Of a stretch of 64,000 nucleotides of DNA, positions 32,206 to 44,270 are shown piece by piece (position 1 is the first letter of the stretch; each line of letters begins with the position of its first letter). A program made the translations under genes and the position numbers. Under the pieces are notes generated by a model. The model had not been told where the DNA came from, made no database searches, and saw only the letters and a program-made list of their open reading frames with translations. The DNA is from Glandiceps talaboti (lineage: Eukaryota; Hemichordata; Enteropneusta; Spengelidae): assembly GCF_964340395.1 (NCBI RefSeq), contig NC_135560.1, positions 17,408,098 to 17,472,097 of the forward strand, given 5' to 3'.

Positions 32206-34935
32206 TCCTCTTTTATTCAACAAAGCAATCAGTTCATCAGACACGTTTGATTGACAGTTGTCATCGGTGTATATTGTTAGATTGATAGTAGAAACTATAA
32301 GAAAGATAGAAAGAAACTGTCCCAAAGTCCATTAATCTCACCTGTCTGTGAGTATAGCAATGAAGACGAAGAAAGAGAAAAGCCGTAAAACGGTACATAC
32401 ATGCAGAAAACCTGAAGTTGGCCAACCCATGCTATTTCACTCATCAAGTTGTTTACTAGTTAGGCTATAAACCTTCTATAAAAGATCAAAATTTTCAATA
32501 GACATTCCACTTTTCTGCCACAGAAAGCTCAGTCAATGCTTGCATGTCAACCGCATAGATTTTCAGTCAGTCGAACACACGCAGTCAAAGTTGTCATGGT
32601 GAGTGTACATGTCCTTGTTGACCTCTGAATCGTTAAAGTCAATACACGTAATGGTTTCCGACCAGACAATGGTTTGACAGTACTAAGTTGGGTGTCTTTT
32701 ATACATGCAGTAGAAATGTTTTGAAAATGAATTGGAATGATAGAGTGCGTTGAATAATCGTGACCTTTAGTTCTTTGTCTTTCATGTATTCCGGTCAAGA
32801 CTGGTTACATTTGTCTTTTTCTATGACCCGACAAACAGGTTGTGAAGTTGTTCTGTCGTAAATTGACGTGAATAATTCCATTACTGTAACAAAGGATTAC
32901 TTGAGTCTGTTTGGGACAGATAATACCGTCTACGCCTGCACCTATTCACTTTATTGTCTGTGACCTCGTGAATGGTTTTTCATACTTATATCTCAGGTAA
33001 ATACCCAGGAACACATTTCTGCCCCCCCCCCCCCTCCCTTCCCACTAGCATTCGACAATATGGAAACTTTCCAAAGGTCGGGGCCAGGGTTTTCTTTCTA
33101 CATAGACCAAATATGTTCCATAGTAATTCCAGTTTTCTGTAGGCAACGTTCAGTGAAGATATGACCTAAATTAAGGTGTGATTGTGTGTTTTTGTATTTC
33201 GCCCCTTGATTCAGTTCTTGTTCTGTTGTGAACAAGTACATAGCTATTACTCGGGGACATATCGTATTAGACTTATATTTACCTGACTCAGAAATCTTCT
33301 GTTCTTCTTAATTTCTCTTCACAAACTTTAACATTTGTTGAGGAGTAAAACAGACTGTAAACAGTACATGGTGACGTGGCTTAAATATAAATGAATCTCA
33401 GATCTGCAGACCGACGAAAGGTCGGTCGCCAGCCATGGTTTACAATGTAATGTCACCGTTTGTCATCGTAAGAGGTCACTTTTTCACCTTATCACGTGTC
33501 ATTTGAATGATTTGTGACTATGTAATGTAAAGTTTTCAAAATTGGCGATATCCTGAAAAATAACTTATTTACCAACTGCGAAGTGAAATGGGCGTATTCG
33601 ATACACTGAATTAAATAATCTAATTAACAGTACTTACAAATTTAATGTTTCAATTCATGTCATCAGATGAGTGTGATAACTGATATGTAGATGTTTGTTA
33701 TATGATTGTCTCCCACGAAGTCGCTGAGGGCGTGATTGAAGAAGAATGTAATGTCTCCAATCGAAAGAAATGCCACCGGGCAAATTACTTTATGTTAGCC
33801 TTCATATCGAAATGAAATTGGTTCATTCAACTTGAAGGTAGACAAACCTGTTTTTAAACAGAAGAAAATATATCAACTTGAGAACATCTTATGTAGCGGA
33901 GTATAGCATTGCTAGAAGGTCAGGATATTGGTAATTTTTCAAACGTACGCATATACTCCGAAGAGGAGAGGAATGGGTCATTTAGTAGGCTATATATACA
34001 TTTACATAATTCATGTGAACACAGATTCGAGCGCCCCGTGCCTAATACTTCATAGATTCTTTTGTTTATGACTGTGTTACATCACAGACAAGTATTAAGA
34101 AACTGTTTCTTACTTGTCTGTGGTTACATTGCATCGTTATTACGGCTAGTTGAGGTGGTAACATCTCTGTTGAATAAATGATATACATACATATACATCG
34201 TTTAGTTTGGTACATCAGTTCCAGCGAAGTGTCAACCATATTTCAGTCTTAAGCGCACTTTTTGTTTTAAAATGCATTGAGACTATATCATAAAATGGTT
34301 AAGGGATACCAATATAATAGAATTATTTGTTTAAACCTTGTTTGCTCATGGCCTCTACTATAAACGCAGACTTCAAATTGATATGAAAACCTAACTTTAC
34401 AGTTCTAAAAGTGATGTCGACTTTTTAAATGTAGTAGTTCCCTACACATATAATGTCCATACAGTCAAATCGATCTTCCTAATTATTAGAATATTTTTGA
34501 TAAATCGAGACTAATAAATTGTATAGATCAATTGTTTGGTTCACCTTTACTATCAAATTGTGTAGCATTGTGTATACATAGAGTTGAACTTACAACATTT
34601 ATGTAAAGTTACACTTTCCTTGAGATTGTCAATCTGTCTTTTATTGAAACACACTTGGTAAAGGAACACATCAATGCATGCACTATAAAATGGAAAAAGT
34701 ATTTAAAAGGTTTCTTAATTCATGTAGTAATCTCTCGTGTAAATATGACCAGCCTAGCAGGCCAAAAACATAAACAATTCAAACTAATATGAAATGTGAA
34801 TGCTCTGGTAATGCATTCTTGTCCGCTATATTATACCAGCAAATACAATATATGTTTTACTTTCACCAGTTTCTTTAAAATCTTGGGTATATTACAGAAC
34901 TATAAAGATACAAATGAACACTCAAACATACACCC

Positions 34936-34937
<2 letters not shown>
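32206..34937. other. Noncoding stretch
   Basis: No supportable gene; a poly-C run lies at about 33023. Confidence 0.4.
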
Positions 34938-35006
<69 letters not shown>

Positions 35007-35050
35007 CACATACACACATATACATACACAGATGTATTACACACATGCAT

Positions 35051-35092
<42 letters not shown>
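34938..35092. repeat. (CA)n microsatellite cluster
   Basis: Two CA blocks separated by a CATA/CATG-containing bridge. Confidence 0.95.
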
Positions 35093-35094
<2 letters not shown>

Positions 35095-36019
35095 CTTACA
35101 TACATACACATGTAAAACCCACCCCATTTCTGTACTATAGCTGCATCTTAACATATCTAAACATGTATTACATTATTACTTACATACCTCTAAATCTGAC
35201 ATTGTTTGATCCCTCCACTATTGTCAATAGCTATAATGAATTAAGCTAGTATTTTATCATCCTCATTTGCTACATAAAATGAACCAGGTTGAATTAAGAC
35301 ATACAAATACAACAACTATTAAATGGTATAAATACCATTACTTGCCAAAACTTTTTTGGTCATGACCTCTAATAAACTCTTATTTAGACTTCAAATTGTC
35401 ATTATCAAAGCTAAATCTACAGGTTAATTTGATTACAACAGCTTAAAAATTTAAGTTCTTTTCAACACTGTTAGACACGCTGATTACATCCATGCACTAT
35501 AAACATAGATTTTCTACATAATTATTATTGTAGATTGTGATAAATCAATCCTAGGTTAACTCAATGAATTGTTTTGTACACATTCCAATCAAAATTGTAT
35601 AACTGTTACTACATATTAGTCTGTTTATATTCTCATGTCACTTTGTGTACAAAGTTTATACCATAATTAGATACAACTATAGTGTATCATCTGAAAGAAA
35701 TTAAATTCAACGACAATGAGTTCCTTTCATCTAGATCTAGAAACCTCAGAACATTTACTAGAAATGAATTAGTCATTATAATGTAAGACATTTAATTCTT
35801 TTCATTTTCATCAAAGAAAGGTTCAATTAATTATCAATCACAAATTTGTAATACACAGATATCTTTATACCTTTTTACACTGAAATTATAATTATTAATG
35901 TAGATCGCTGGAAAATTCTAAAAGAATGGACAGGCAACAGATATGATAAGTCCGATTCGATTAATAGTAGCTACACTATTAAGGTTTCACGCTTCCACAA
36001 AGGAAATGTAACCCCCCCC

Positions 36020-36021
36020 CC

Positions 36022-36054
<33 letters not shown>

Positions 36055-36236
36055 TGTATGGTATGGTATGTATGTATGTATGTATGTATGTATGTATGTA
36101 TGTATGTATGTATGTATGTATGTGTATGTATGTATGTATGTGTGTATGTATGTATGTATGTATGTATGTATGTATGTATGTATGTATGTATGTATGTATG
36201 TATGTATGTATGTATGTATGTGTGTGTATGTATGTA

Positions 36237-36298
<62 letters not shown>
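36020..36298. repeat. (TATG)n and (TA)n microsatellite
   Basis: TATG units with GTATGG and TGTG interruptions run from 36025 to about 36240, followed by a TA block to about 36296. Open frames on both strands here are artefacts. Confidence 0.95.
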
Positions 36299-36300
<2 letters not shown>

Positions 36301-36665
36301 CATGAACCAGTTCTAACTCAATTTTTTCGAAGAGACTGAGTTCCTTGACTGCTGTCAAACAAGTCAAGTACTGTTACACTTTAAATACTGAAGACAGTGG
36401 TTATTGTCATGCAAAATAGTGCTCTTGTCTTGTAATGGTATAAATATTACACTCAGCCAGCTGTGGAGTACTGGTGACTACTGGTTTCTATGTTACTGTT
36501 TTCTATTGATGCCAGTGGTGAGTGTATCTAGTTTTTTTTTATCCATAATGATTCACGTAGTTGACGGTAGGTTTTATCTGGTGTGTAGAGTTTTTCAATT
36601 AATATGATTCTGAAGTGTTTGATTGAGTGAGATGGTCCATTGAAGTGAATTGGTACTGGTTCATA

Positions 36666-36671
36666 TTTATT
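36666..36671 (-). terminator. Polyadenylation signal AATAAA for the 801-aa LRR gene
   Basis: AATAAA on the minus strand, 140 bases past the stop codon and in a normal 3'UTR position. Assignment is by position only. Confidence 0.5.
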
Positions 36672-36810
36672 GTTTTTCCAGATTTGTGATTGGTGATTCT
36701 GCATTCTTGTGTATAGTGTATATCCGGTTTCTCCTACATAGGCTATTTTTTCGCAATGTTCTATTCGATTCCTTCACCATAGAGAGTTTACATTTACTTA
36801 GCAGTACATG

Positions 36811-39216
36811 TCATATTGATAAAGTGTCTTCCTGGACGTTCACTTCGCTTCTGACCATTCTCCGCTCTCTTCTCTTTGATAGATACCGTAATAACTTGAC
36901 TACACCGAAGACAACACAGATCATTATGATTACACCGACGACAATGCCTCCAATCAATAAACCCTGTTGAATATTACTGGCCGAGTTTTTAGACGCGGAA
37001 TTGCATGTCATGTTTTCATTTAGAATCCCATATATATCAGTTCCTGTATTCGGATAAGAAGGATGTGTGCATACCAACCCATGTATGTAAAGACTGTCAA
37101 CATTCTCCTTTAACCATACTCTGAATGCATCGAGATGACAGTCACATGACCATGGGTTGTCATCAAGGTAGATATTAATATCTAAATTATTCTCCGACGG
37201 ATTAGTGATCAGCGGCTCGAAAATGTGAGGGTGTAGAGAGGTCAAATTATTCCGTTTCAGATAAAAATCTACTTCCTCAGCACCAATGCCATCAAATGCC
37301 AATTCGTCTAATTCTTCCAGACCCATATCTGATAGCTGGAGGTGAAACCAATATAGATACGTGTCACGGAATCCATGGAATGCTTCGGGTCCTATCGTGT
37401 TTATTAGATTTCCACTCAAATTAATTTCGACACCCTTTCCAAAGAATAATGAAGTAGTTGGTGAATCGAAGGGTGGTACTGAATTCAGTCGATTATAGCT
37501 AAGATCCAAGTTGTACATGTTTCCATAGATGTTGAAAAAAGTGACGGGTATCATTTCAATGTAATTATTGTACAGTACTAAATGTTGTAGTGTGGGCAAC
37601 GAACCTATGTTTGGCGGCTGAGTTAAGTAGTTATCACCAAGGGAGAGGTAGATCAAGCTAGTTAGTGCGCTGAATGCATCGTTTGGTATTGCTCTTATTC
37701 CATTGTTTCTTAGCCGTAACATATGAAGGCTTGGTATGCCAACAAACATGTTGAATGTTAAGGATGAAATAAAGTTATTGTCCAGGTCTAAAGTTCTGAG
37801 ATTGGGCAATTTAATACCAGTGATATCGGAGATTTCATTGTTGTCCAGGAACAGATATCTCAACGATTGTGTACTGCTTATTGTTAACATATCACTTGTG
37901 GTTATTTTATTGTTGCTTAGGTACAAGCTTTGTAAATCACAGGGTCCATTGAAAGAGTCACTTGCCAGTGATGTAATGGAGTTGTTAATCATCCTCAATG
38001 TATGGAGATTTGGCAAATGAGTTTCAATAAAAACCCTTGGATTGGTCAGTAAATTGTTATCGAGGTCCAAATAGTTCAAGGGCCATGGGCCATGATCAAT
38101 GAATACATTCCATGATAGATCTGTTATACTATTGTTATACAGATACAATCTTTCCAGATTGTATAGTCCAAGAAATGCATCAACAGCAATGCTTGTTATC
38201 TCGTTTGAGTACAGATATAAGTTTTGCAAAGATCCCAAACCGTTGAAAATGCCTGACTCTAAAGCTGTAAGTTTGTTGTTATACAGATATAAATGCCTTA
38301 AATTGCTGGTCACTGAAGGATTAAATGTATCACTGGCAATGCTGGTTATATGGTTATTATGGAGATCTAGAATTTCCAATGTTCCTAATCCAACGAACAT
38401 GTGCTGTTGTAAACTTGTGAGCTTGTTATCATACAGATACAATTCTTTCAGGTTTTCAAATCCACTAAACGTAAATTCAGCAATGTCCGATATGTCGTTA
38501 GCGTGGAGATACAGTTTCCAGATATACATGCAGGTATAAGGCTCAACGAATAAGAATGGTTGTAAATCTGTAATTTTGTTGTTGTTCAGGTACACTGTAT
38601 ATATATATGTTGCAGGATGAGTGTACCAGCAGCACCAGGGATCCGGAAACGGTGATATGTCAATGGTATTTATTAAGTTTGAAGAAAGATCTAGTAAATC
38701 TAAGCTATACATTTGCCAACAATCGAATGCGTCATACTGTACACGAGTAAGTTTGTTGTCTTTCATATGCAATTCTCTGAGATTTCCAAGTCCATGAAAC
38801 ATACCATAAGTAATGCTTTGTATGTGATTAGAACGTAAATACAAAGATTGAAGGTTTCTCAAATCACTGAAAATATCTTCATGCAATTCAGTTATTTTGT
38901 TATTATCCAAAGACAGGTACACAAGATTCCTCAACCCTCGAAATGCACCGTCCGCAATGCTGAAAATATTGTTACTATCAAGGTGTATACTCCTCAACGA
39001 CTTCAAATCTAAGAACACTCTGTCTGGAATTGATCTTATGTTGTTATAGTCAAGGTGTAAATCTTCGGTACTCGGTGGAATATTGGATGGTATCTCCACA
39101 AGAGATCTACTACCACAAGATACAGTGTTTGAATCACAACTGCATACTGATGGGCATCCTTCGACAAAACACACAGTCAACACTAACCATGTGGTCAACA
39201 CTTTGAAGACAGACAT
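36811..39216 (-). CDS. LRR type I transmembrane protein, 801 aa, single coding exon
   Basis: Signal peptide 1-20; LRRNT beginning CPSVCSC; about 25 LRRs; LRRCT at NPWSCDCH (687-738); transmembrane segment 752-773 (GLLIGGIVVG start); 28-residue basic tail ending TLSI. There is no Ig domain. LRRs 13-25 align one-to-one with LRRs 17-29 of the neighbour at 27026-30184, including the shared SLFFxxGVEINLSGN block (residues about 585-603 here). Residues 166-229 break the regular repeat with four extra cysteines (C166, C195, C196, C229), an island absent from the neighbour. As in the neighbour, the CDS is one exon and a 5'UTR acceptor (CTTTTCTATACTTAG, AG at 39242-39241) lies 24 bases before the ATG, so the pair arose by DNA duplication, not retroposition. 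Likely a cell-surface recognition or adhesion protein; ligand unknown. Confidence 0.92.
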   Translation of the reverse strand: MSVFKVLTTWLVLTVCFVEGCPSVCSCDSNTVSCGSRSLVEIPSNIPPSTEDLHLDYNNIRSIPDRVFLDLKSLRSIHLDSNNIFSIADGAFRGLRNLVYLSLDNNKITELHEDIFSDLRNLQSLYLRSNHIQSITYGMFHGLGNLRELHMKDNKLTRVQYDAFDCWQMYSLDLLDLSSNLINTIDISPFPDPWCCWYTHPATYIYTVYLNNNKITDLQPFLFVEPYTCMYIWKLYLHANDISDIAEFTFSGFENLKELYLYDNKLTSLQQHMFVGLGTLEILDLHNNHITSIASDTFNPSVTSNLRHLYLYNNKLTALESGIFNGLGSLQNLYLYSNEITSIAVDAFLGLYNLERLYLYNNSITDLSWNVFIDHGPWPLNYLDLDNNLLTNPRVFIETHLPNLHTLRMINNSITSLASDSFNGPCDLQSLYLSNNKITTSDMLTISSTQSLRYLFLDNNEISDITGIKLPNLRTLDLDNNFISSLTFNMFVGIPSLHMLRLRNNGIRAIPNDAFSALTSLIYLSLGDNYLTQPPNIGSLPTLQHLVLYNNYIEMIPVTFFNIYGNMYNLDLSYNRLNSVPPFDSPTTSLFFGKGVEINLSGNLINTIGPEAFHGFRDTYLYWFHLQLSDMGLEELDELAFDGIGAEEVDFYLKRNNLTSLHPHIFEPLITNPSENNLDINIYLDDNPWSCDCHLDAFRVWLKENVDSLYIHGLVCTHPSYPNTGTDIYGILNENMTCNSASKNSASNIQQGLLIGGIVVGVIIMICVVFGVVKLLRYLSKRRERRMVRSEVNVQEDTLSI

Positions 39217-39244
39217 TACTCCAGTCAGGTAGATTTGTTCCTAA

Positions 39245-41260
39245 GTATAGAAAAGAGAGGGAGAGTCTTATATGTAGCCAATAGGGGAACACGCACAAAG
39301 GGGACTAGGGGAACACGCATATACGCAAACACACGGCCGAATATAAAGACATATAATCCTAAGAATTCTACAAACATAGACTGAAAAGCACAATTGGTCC
39401 AAACGCCTGAAATTTCATATACACATTTTGTTTGGTTATGCAGAATTGGCGTTTCTAAATCCCCTAATTTCTGAAAAATGATCTGTCTTTAAACAGAATC
39501 GACCATAAAACAATGTCGATCATTCAGGTATAAAACGAGCTATCACCAGATCCTCCACCTGTCTCAAAGTAAAATCCTTACGTTCCATACTTACGTCTGT
39601 CTTTGTGAAGATGTCTACACCGTCACATGTCAGAGGCTCTCATTCGTTAGGTCGCATATACCTTAAAGAAATGGACTCTTACCCGGGGCTACTACAAATT
39701 ATAGTTCCTTTAACGCATAGGAAGTGTGTATAATTTATTTCTGAATGTCAATGTGCGACCAGTTTAAACATGTTCGCATAGCACCCCCAGCAAGTATCTC
39801 ATGACATACACAGATCAATTCCTCAAACGCAATAGTTACGGAATTGTTGCAATGTAAGGTATACAGCATTCCAATACTCGGTTTACTGACTTTCTATTCT
39901 ACATGATATGAAAGGTAGCCTTCAGTAATTACAGGGACAGGGGAATTAGTCTAGGGAATCAGATTTCACAAATCGGTTCTCAAGGAAGTGCCACTGTTTA
40001 GAAAATGACATTACGGGAGGGTCACTTTTTACTACAATGTCAGAGAAGAAGAGTTTATCATACTTTGCTATATACTTAAGGTATACTCGCTGTAATGTCT
40101 TATACTATGTATGTATGACTTTACAATTTTAGTCATTTCAGTGTGGTTAAGATATTGGGGATAATGTGGTGGACTGAGGTGGAGATGTTAACCTCAGCTT
40201 TTTCTCAATATCGCCATTGACTTAAAGATTAATATACAGGGATGTACTTGTATGATGGACATCATCAAATCATTACCAAAATCACAAGGAAGGTGTGGCA
40301 TTTACTAGGAAGTAACACTCGGCATTAACACACCTCGGTGAATTTCCTTTACTTATATTACAGCAATGGCTGGAAAGTTTTCAGCTTTATAACACCATAC
40401 AACTTTGGCCCGAAGCGGGTAAGCGAGTGTTTCACCGTTGCAAAGATGATATCAAAAAATACTGCTTACCTGTTGAAATGAAACTGTTGCCTAGCACTTT
40501 AACAGCAAACATAAATTCCCTGTTTTGTAAAGACTGAAACCCATAAACATCCATACAGTTATTTACCCCCGTAGTCATGGTAACACAATTTGAATATGAA
40601 TAAGTTTGTTAGGGTCATGAAGTGTCGCCCAAGAGAATGTAGTGACATCATGCCCTTATTGTTTGTGTCATCGAAGTATTTGACCGTGTCGACATTATGG
40701 GAGAGCCGCGGGCTGATATACTCGTTTGTTAAAGACACAAACACTAAAACATAAAGTGTATTCGAAGTCAAAATTTTCTGTCAACGTAGGCATGCTACAT
40801 GATTAAGGGTGATGTCATTATTTAGGTGTGAAGGGCTCTATTATGGACTCTGAACCCCAACCGAAACTTTTAAAGACACACGATTTCCTATCAGTTTTCT
40901 GAACTGTACAGGTCAAGAAAGACGACTTTTGTCTCAAACATTTGACTTCTTGGTCGTGAATGATGATGAGATGTTGCGTCCTCGTTCACTTTACCTTGTC
41001 AGTGTGGACTGATCAGTGAACAAGGGCCAACTATCTCTATATTTTTATTCGAATGCATCGTTCGAAAGTTTGAGACCACCTGGATCTCTGCCTCAGAACG
41101 CAGTCATACAGATCATGGATCTATTACTGAGCTAATAGATCAATAATAGATCCATGTACAGATCAAATATATCTGACTACGTACTCAAGTCAGAGCCTCC
41201 TCGGACTACAGAATGGCGTGAAAAGAGGTGGAAGTGTGGAAAAAGGAATTAACAGTTAGA

Positions 41261-41261
<1 letters not shown>
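39245..41261. other. 5' flank of the 801-aa LRR gene
   Basis: It should contain the rest of the 5'UTR intron and the promoter, neither of which I could place. No other gene is supported. Confidence 0.4.

Positions 41262-41326
<65 letters not shown>
41262..41326. repeat. (GT)n microsatellite
   Basis: About 32 uninterrupted GT units. Confidence 0.95.
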
Positions 41327-41330
<4 letters not shown>

Positions 41331-41901
41331 TTAAGCTTTCAGGACAGATGTACAATTTTAGAGATTCTTAAAACGGAAACATTTACAATTCTTTGAAAAA
41401 ATCATTCCTATTCATAATTTTAGTCTTGTCTACTTTCCTTCACGGTTATTGTAAATAATCTTCATTAAATGTGGTCATACATTTAGGCCTAAATAATGTT
41501 ATTACTAATTCTGATTTTACAAAATTAAATGCAATTGTTTCTTTTGTATATATTGTTTTGTGTGAACTGTTTGAGGTTTTCTTTTTGTCGTTAAGAAATT
41601 ATCCATAATATGTCATAGAGGGCGCCGTTCGTTATAACCATTTTCGTTGTGTGTCACAGTTATGTATTATATAAAGAGGCTACAGTCTCCGGATAATTTA
41701 AAATAGAATGTTCGTGCCATTATCTTGGTAATGATGCAATTTCTTTAGAACATTGGATAATCAAAAACGAAAAAAAACGTACAGAATATCTGTTTTGGAA
41801 ATTTAACGACAATTTAAAAATTTAAAAACACTGTAATGTAACAAGTAATGACTATAATCCTATCTAGAGGTTTCGGACGCGCATTTTCTTCGATTACAAC
41901 A

Positions 41902-41915
41902 GCGCCCTCTGTTGG
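41902..41915 (-). promoter_or_regulatory. CTCF-core-like motif
   Basis: On the minus strand CCAACAGAGGGCGC, one mismatch (position 4) from CCASYAGRKGGCRS. It points left and lies beyond the LRR pair. Confidence 0.3.
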
Positions 41916-43484
41916 TTAGACCCTTTGACTTTGTAACATGTTATCCTACATTATCAGTGTGTTCAGTTTACTCTTATCCAGACCATCTAGGTAGGTTGAA
42001 ACAAAACTATAGAACTGCCACGAAGAAAGATAGAATGAAATTACCAATGACCTTAAACCCCACAATGACTCTGGTAAACCAGACAAAGAGATTTCTATCA
42101 ACATTTCCATTTACAATTAATTACACAAGTGTAACTTTTTCTCTTCAAAGAGAAGGTGAGAAGGGTACTCGGATTCAAGTCAACGGAGAGTGATGGAACT
42201 GTTACGTCACAAATTTATCTTCACTAATCATTTATCGCAATATCTTCAACAGTTTGCACAAAACTTCAACAGAGTGTGAGACTCAGAAGTGCGATTGTCG
42301 AAAATATCGTTTGTCCCCTTAATTTGCTATTCTTTCATATTAATGGAATGTATGCTGACGTTTTTCTTTCACAAGCGACTCTATCAAGCGATCTTTAAGG
42401 CGAAAACTACTTAGCTAATCTTCAAATAAATCCAACATTCATATTTCAACGAGTTTTGCACAAATTGACAAGAGTAAAGAGTCAGCTTCGTACAATTGTT
42501 GACAGGAATAATTGCATGGAAACCTTATAAATGAATTACCTAATCATACGCTGAATTTAAGCTGCACAAAATCATCGTAGTCTCTTTCATACATATTGAA
42601 ATTCTCATTAATACGCTTGTTTTATCCCATCATGCAACAGGCAATAATAAGCAAAGTTCTACATCCGGGTGTATACATATAACTGTCAACAACATGAATG
42701 GACGATTTATCAAATAATTCTAGATTTGAATATTTCAACGTGTGCTTGGGAATTTTACGAGGCATGAACTCTGAGGTATAGACTCTGCAATTGATCCAAG
42801 GCACTTGACGTACTGTCTACTATAATGTATATTATATATTTTGAGTACACGTTGATTTCACTGATGTGTAGACTTCTTATTATTTTCAGCCATATTTCAA
42901 TACAAATCACCCATACACGTTTGACGTGATAATGGAATAAGATTATACCCTCTATATGACGCTACTTGGTCGATATTATCGTGGAACATGGATACAGATC
43001 ATATCAAACTGAAATCTCCCTAAACCAAGGGGAAATGGGATCTTTTGTTACTTGTTCCTCCTCGTATCGCTCGTGAAGGAAACAACCAGGGCATAACGCA
43101 TGAATGAGTGTAAACAGCGCCATCTCTTAACATCCCTTATAATAACAGAACAGTAATTTTCATATATTAACATTCATAACATGAACCGCACGTCTAACAC
43201 ATACAATGTATGTGAAATGGTATTATCAATGCAAATAAAAAAACTGTCGGATTTGTACCAATGAACTTGTAACTATTGACTTACAATAAATGATTCTTAT
43301 TTGTCAAGCAATTAAACATTAAGATTCCAATATATGTTGTATGTAATTGTATTAGTGTAAAATGAATATAAATAGAGAACCAAAGTTAGCGATTCATTCA
43401 TCGAATCAATATGTGTGTCATCATAAATTCTAATATACCCTTTAAGTTTTGATGAAATGTTGAGCTACCATTCAAGACGTGTCA

Positions 43485-43930
43485 CCTAATTGGTAAATAC
43501 AACGTCTCATTAATTATTCAACTAAGTCATGTTCTATGCAACAACTTCGATCATATACAAAAAACGTGTCAGATCACTATCAATATATCGACTAAGATAA
43601 ATGAAATTCTAAACATATATTGTTCATGAGATATTATCCGATTAGTAAATATCATTAATTATGTAAATTAGTCAGTTGTCAGTTCTATGGGACGTATGTT
43701 TAATACATCCAAGTTAGACGAGAATTTGAAGAAAAAGGTTTTTCAACACCTAGTTGGTAAACAACATTAATTATGCAAATAGGTCATGTAATATGCAAAC
43801 CAAGCTCATCATACCTTTAGGGTATATGTGGCATAATACCATTTCTATACAAATTACTAGTAGCTAAAATTCAGTTCAACTACTGATAAAGCACAGATAG
43901 GTCATGAATATGTAGATCACTGTTATATAA
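43485..43930. repeat. Diverged tandem AT-rich repeat
   Basis: The word TTRGTAAA followed by CATTAATTATGNAAAT and AGTCA/GGTCATG recurs starting at about 43490, 43642 and 43754, with a fragment further right. Spacings are 152 and 112 bp, so the units are degenerate. Confidence 0.55.
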
Positions 43931-44039
43931 GCCAGAATTCGCCTTTAAACTTTAACGTCCTGTAAAGTGGGATTTGTTGACATTTATCCAAAATTCAATA
44001 TGATTTTGAACCCCCCATCACCACCACATATACACACAC

Positions 44040-44270
44040 AAACAAACACACACACACACACATACATACATACATACATACATACATACATACATACATA
44101 CATACATACATACATACATGCATGCATGCATGCATGCATGCATGCATGCATACATACATACATACATACATACATACATACATACATACATACATACATA
44201 CATACATACATACATACATACACACACCCACACCCACACCCACACCCCCCCCCACACACACACACATACC
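44040..44270. repeat. Compound (CATA)n-(CATG)n-(CATA)n microsatellite
   Basis: CA, then CATA (about 44060-44117), CATG (44117-44148), CATA (to about 44220) and CACACCC units. Same block order as 13486-13741. Confidence 0.95.

Noticed and set aside
32098-32325. Minus-strand 75-codon ORF starting with a hydrophobic, signal-like stretch
   Set aside because: It overlaps the GC-box/CCAAT cluster, has no domain and no splice partner, and the hydrophobic start can occur by chance in AT-rich DNA.
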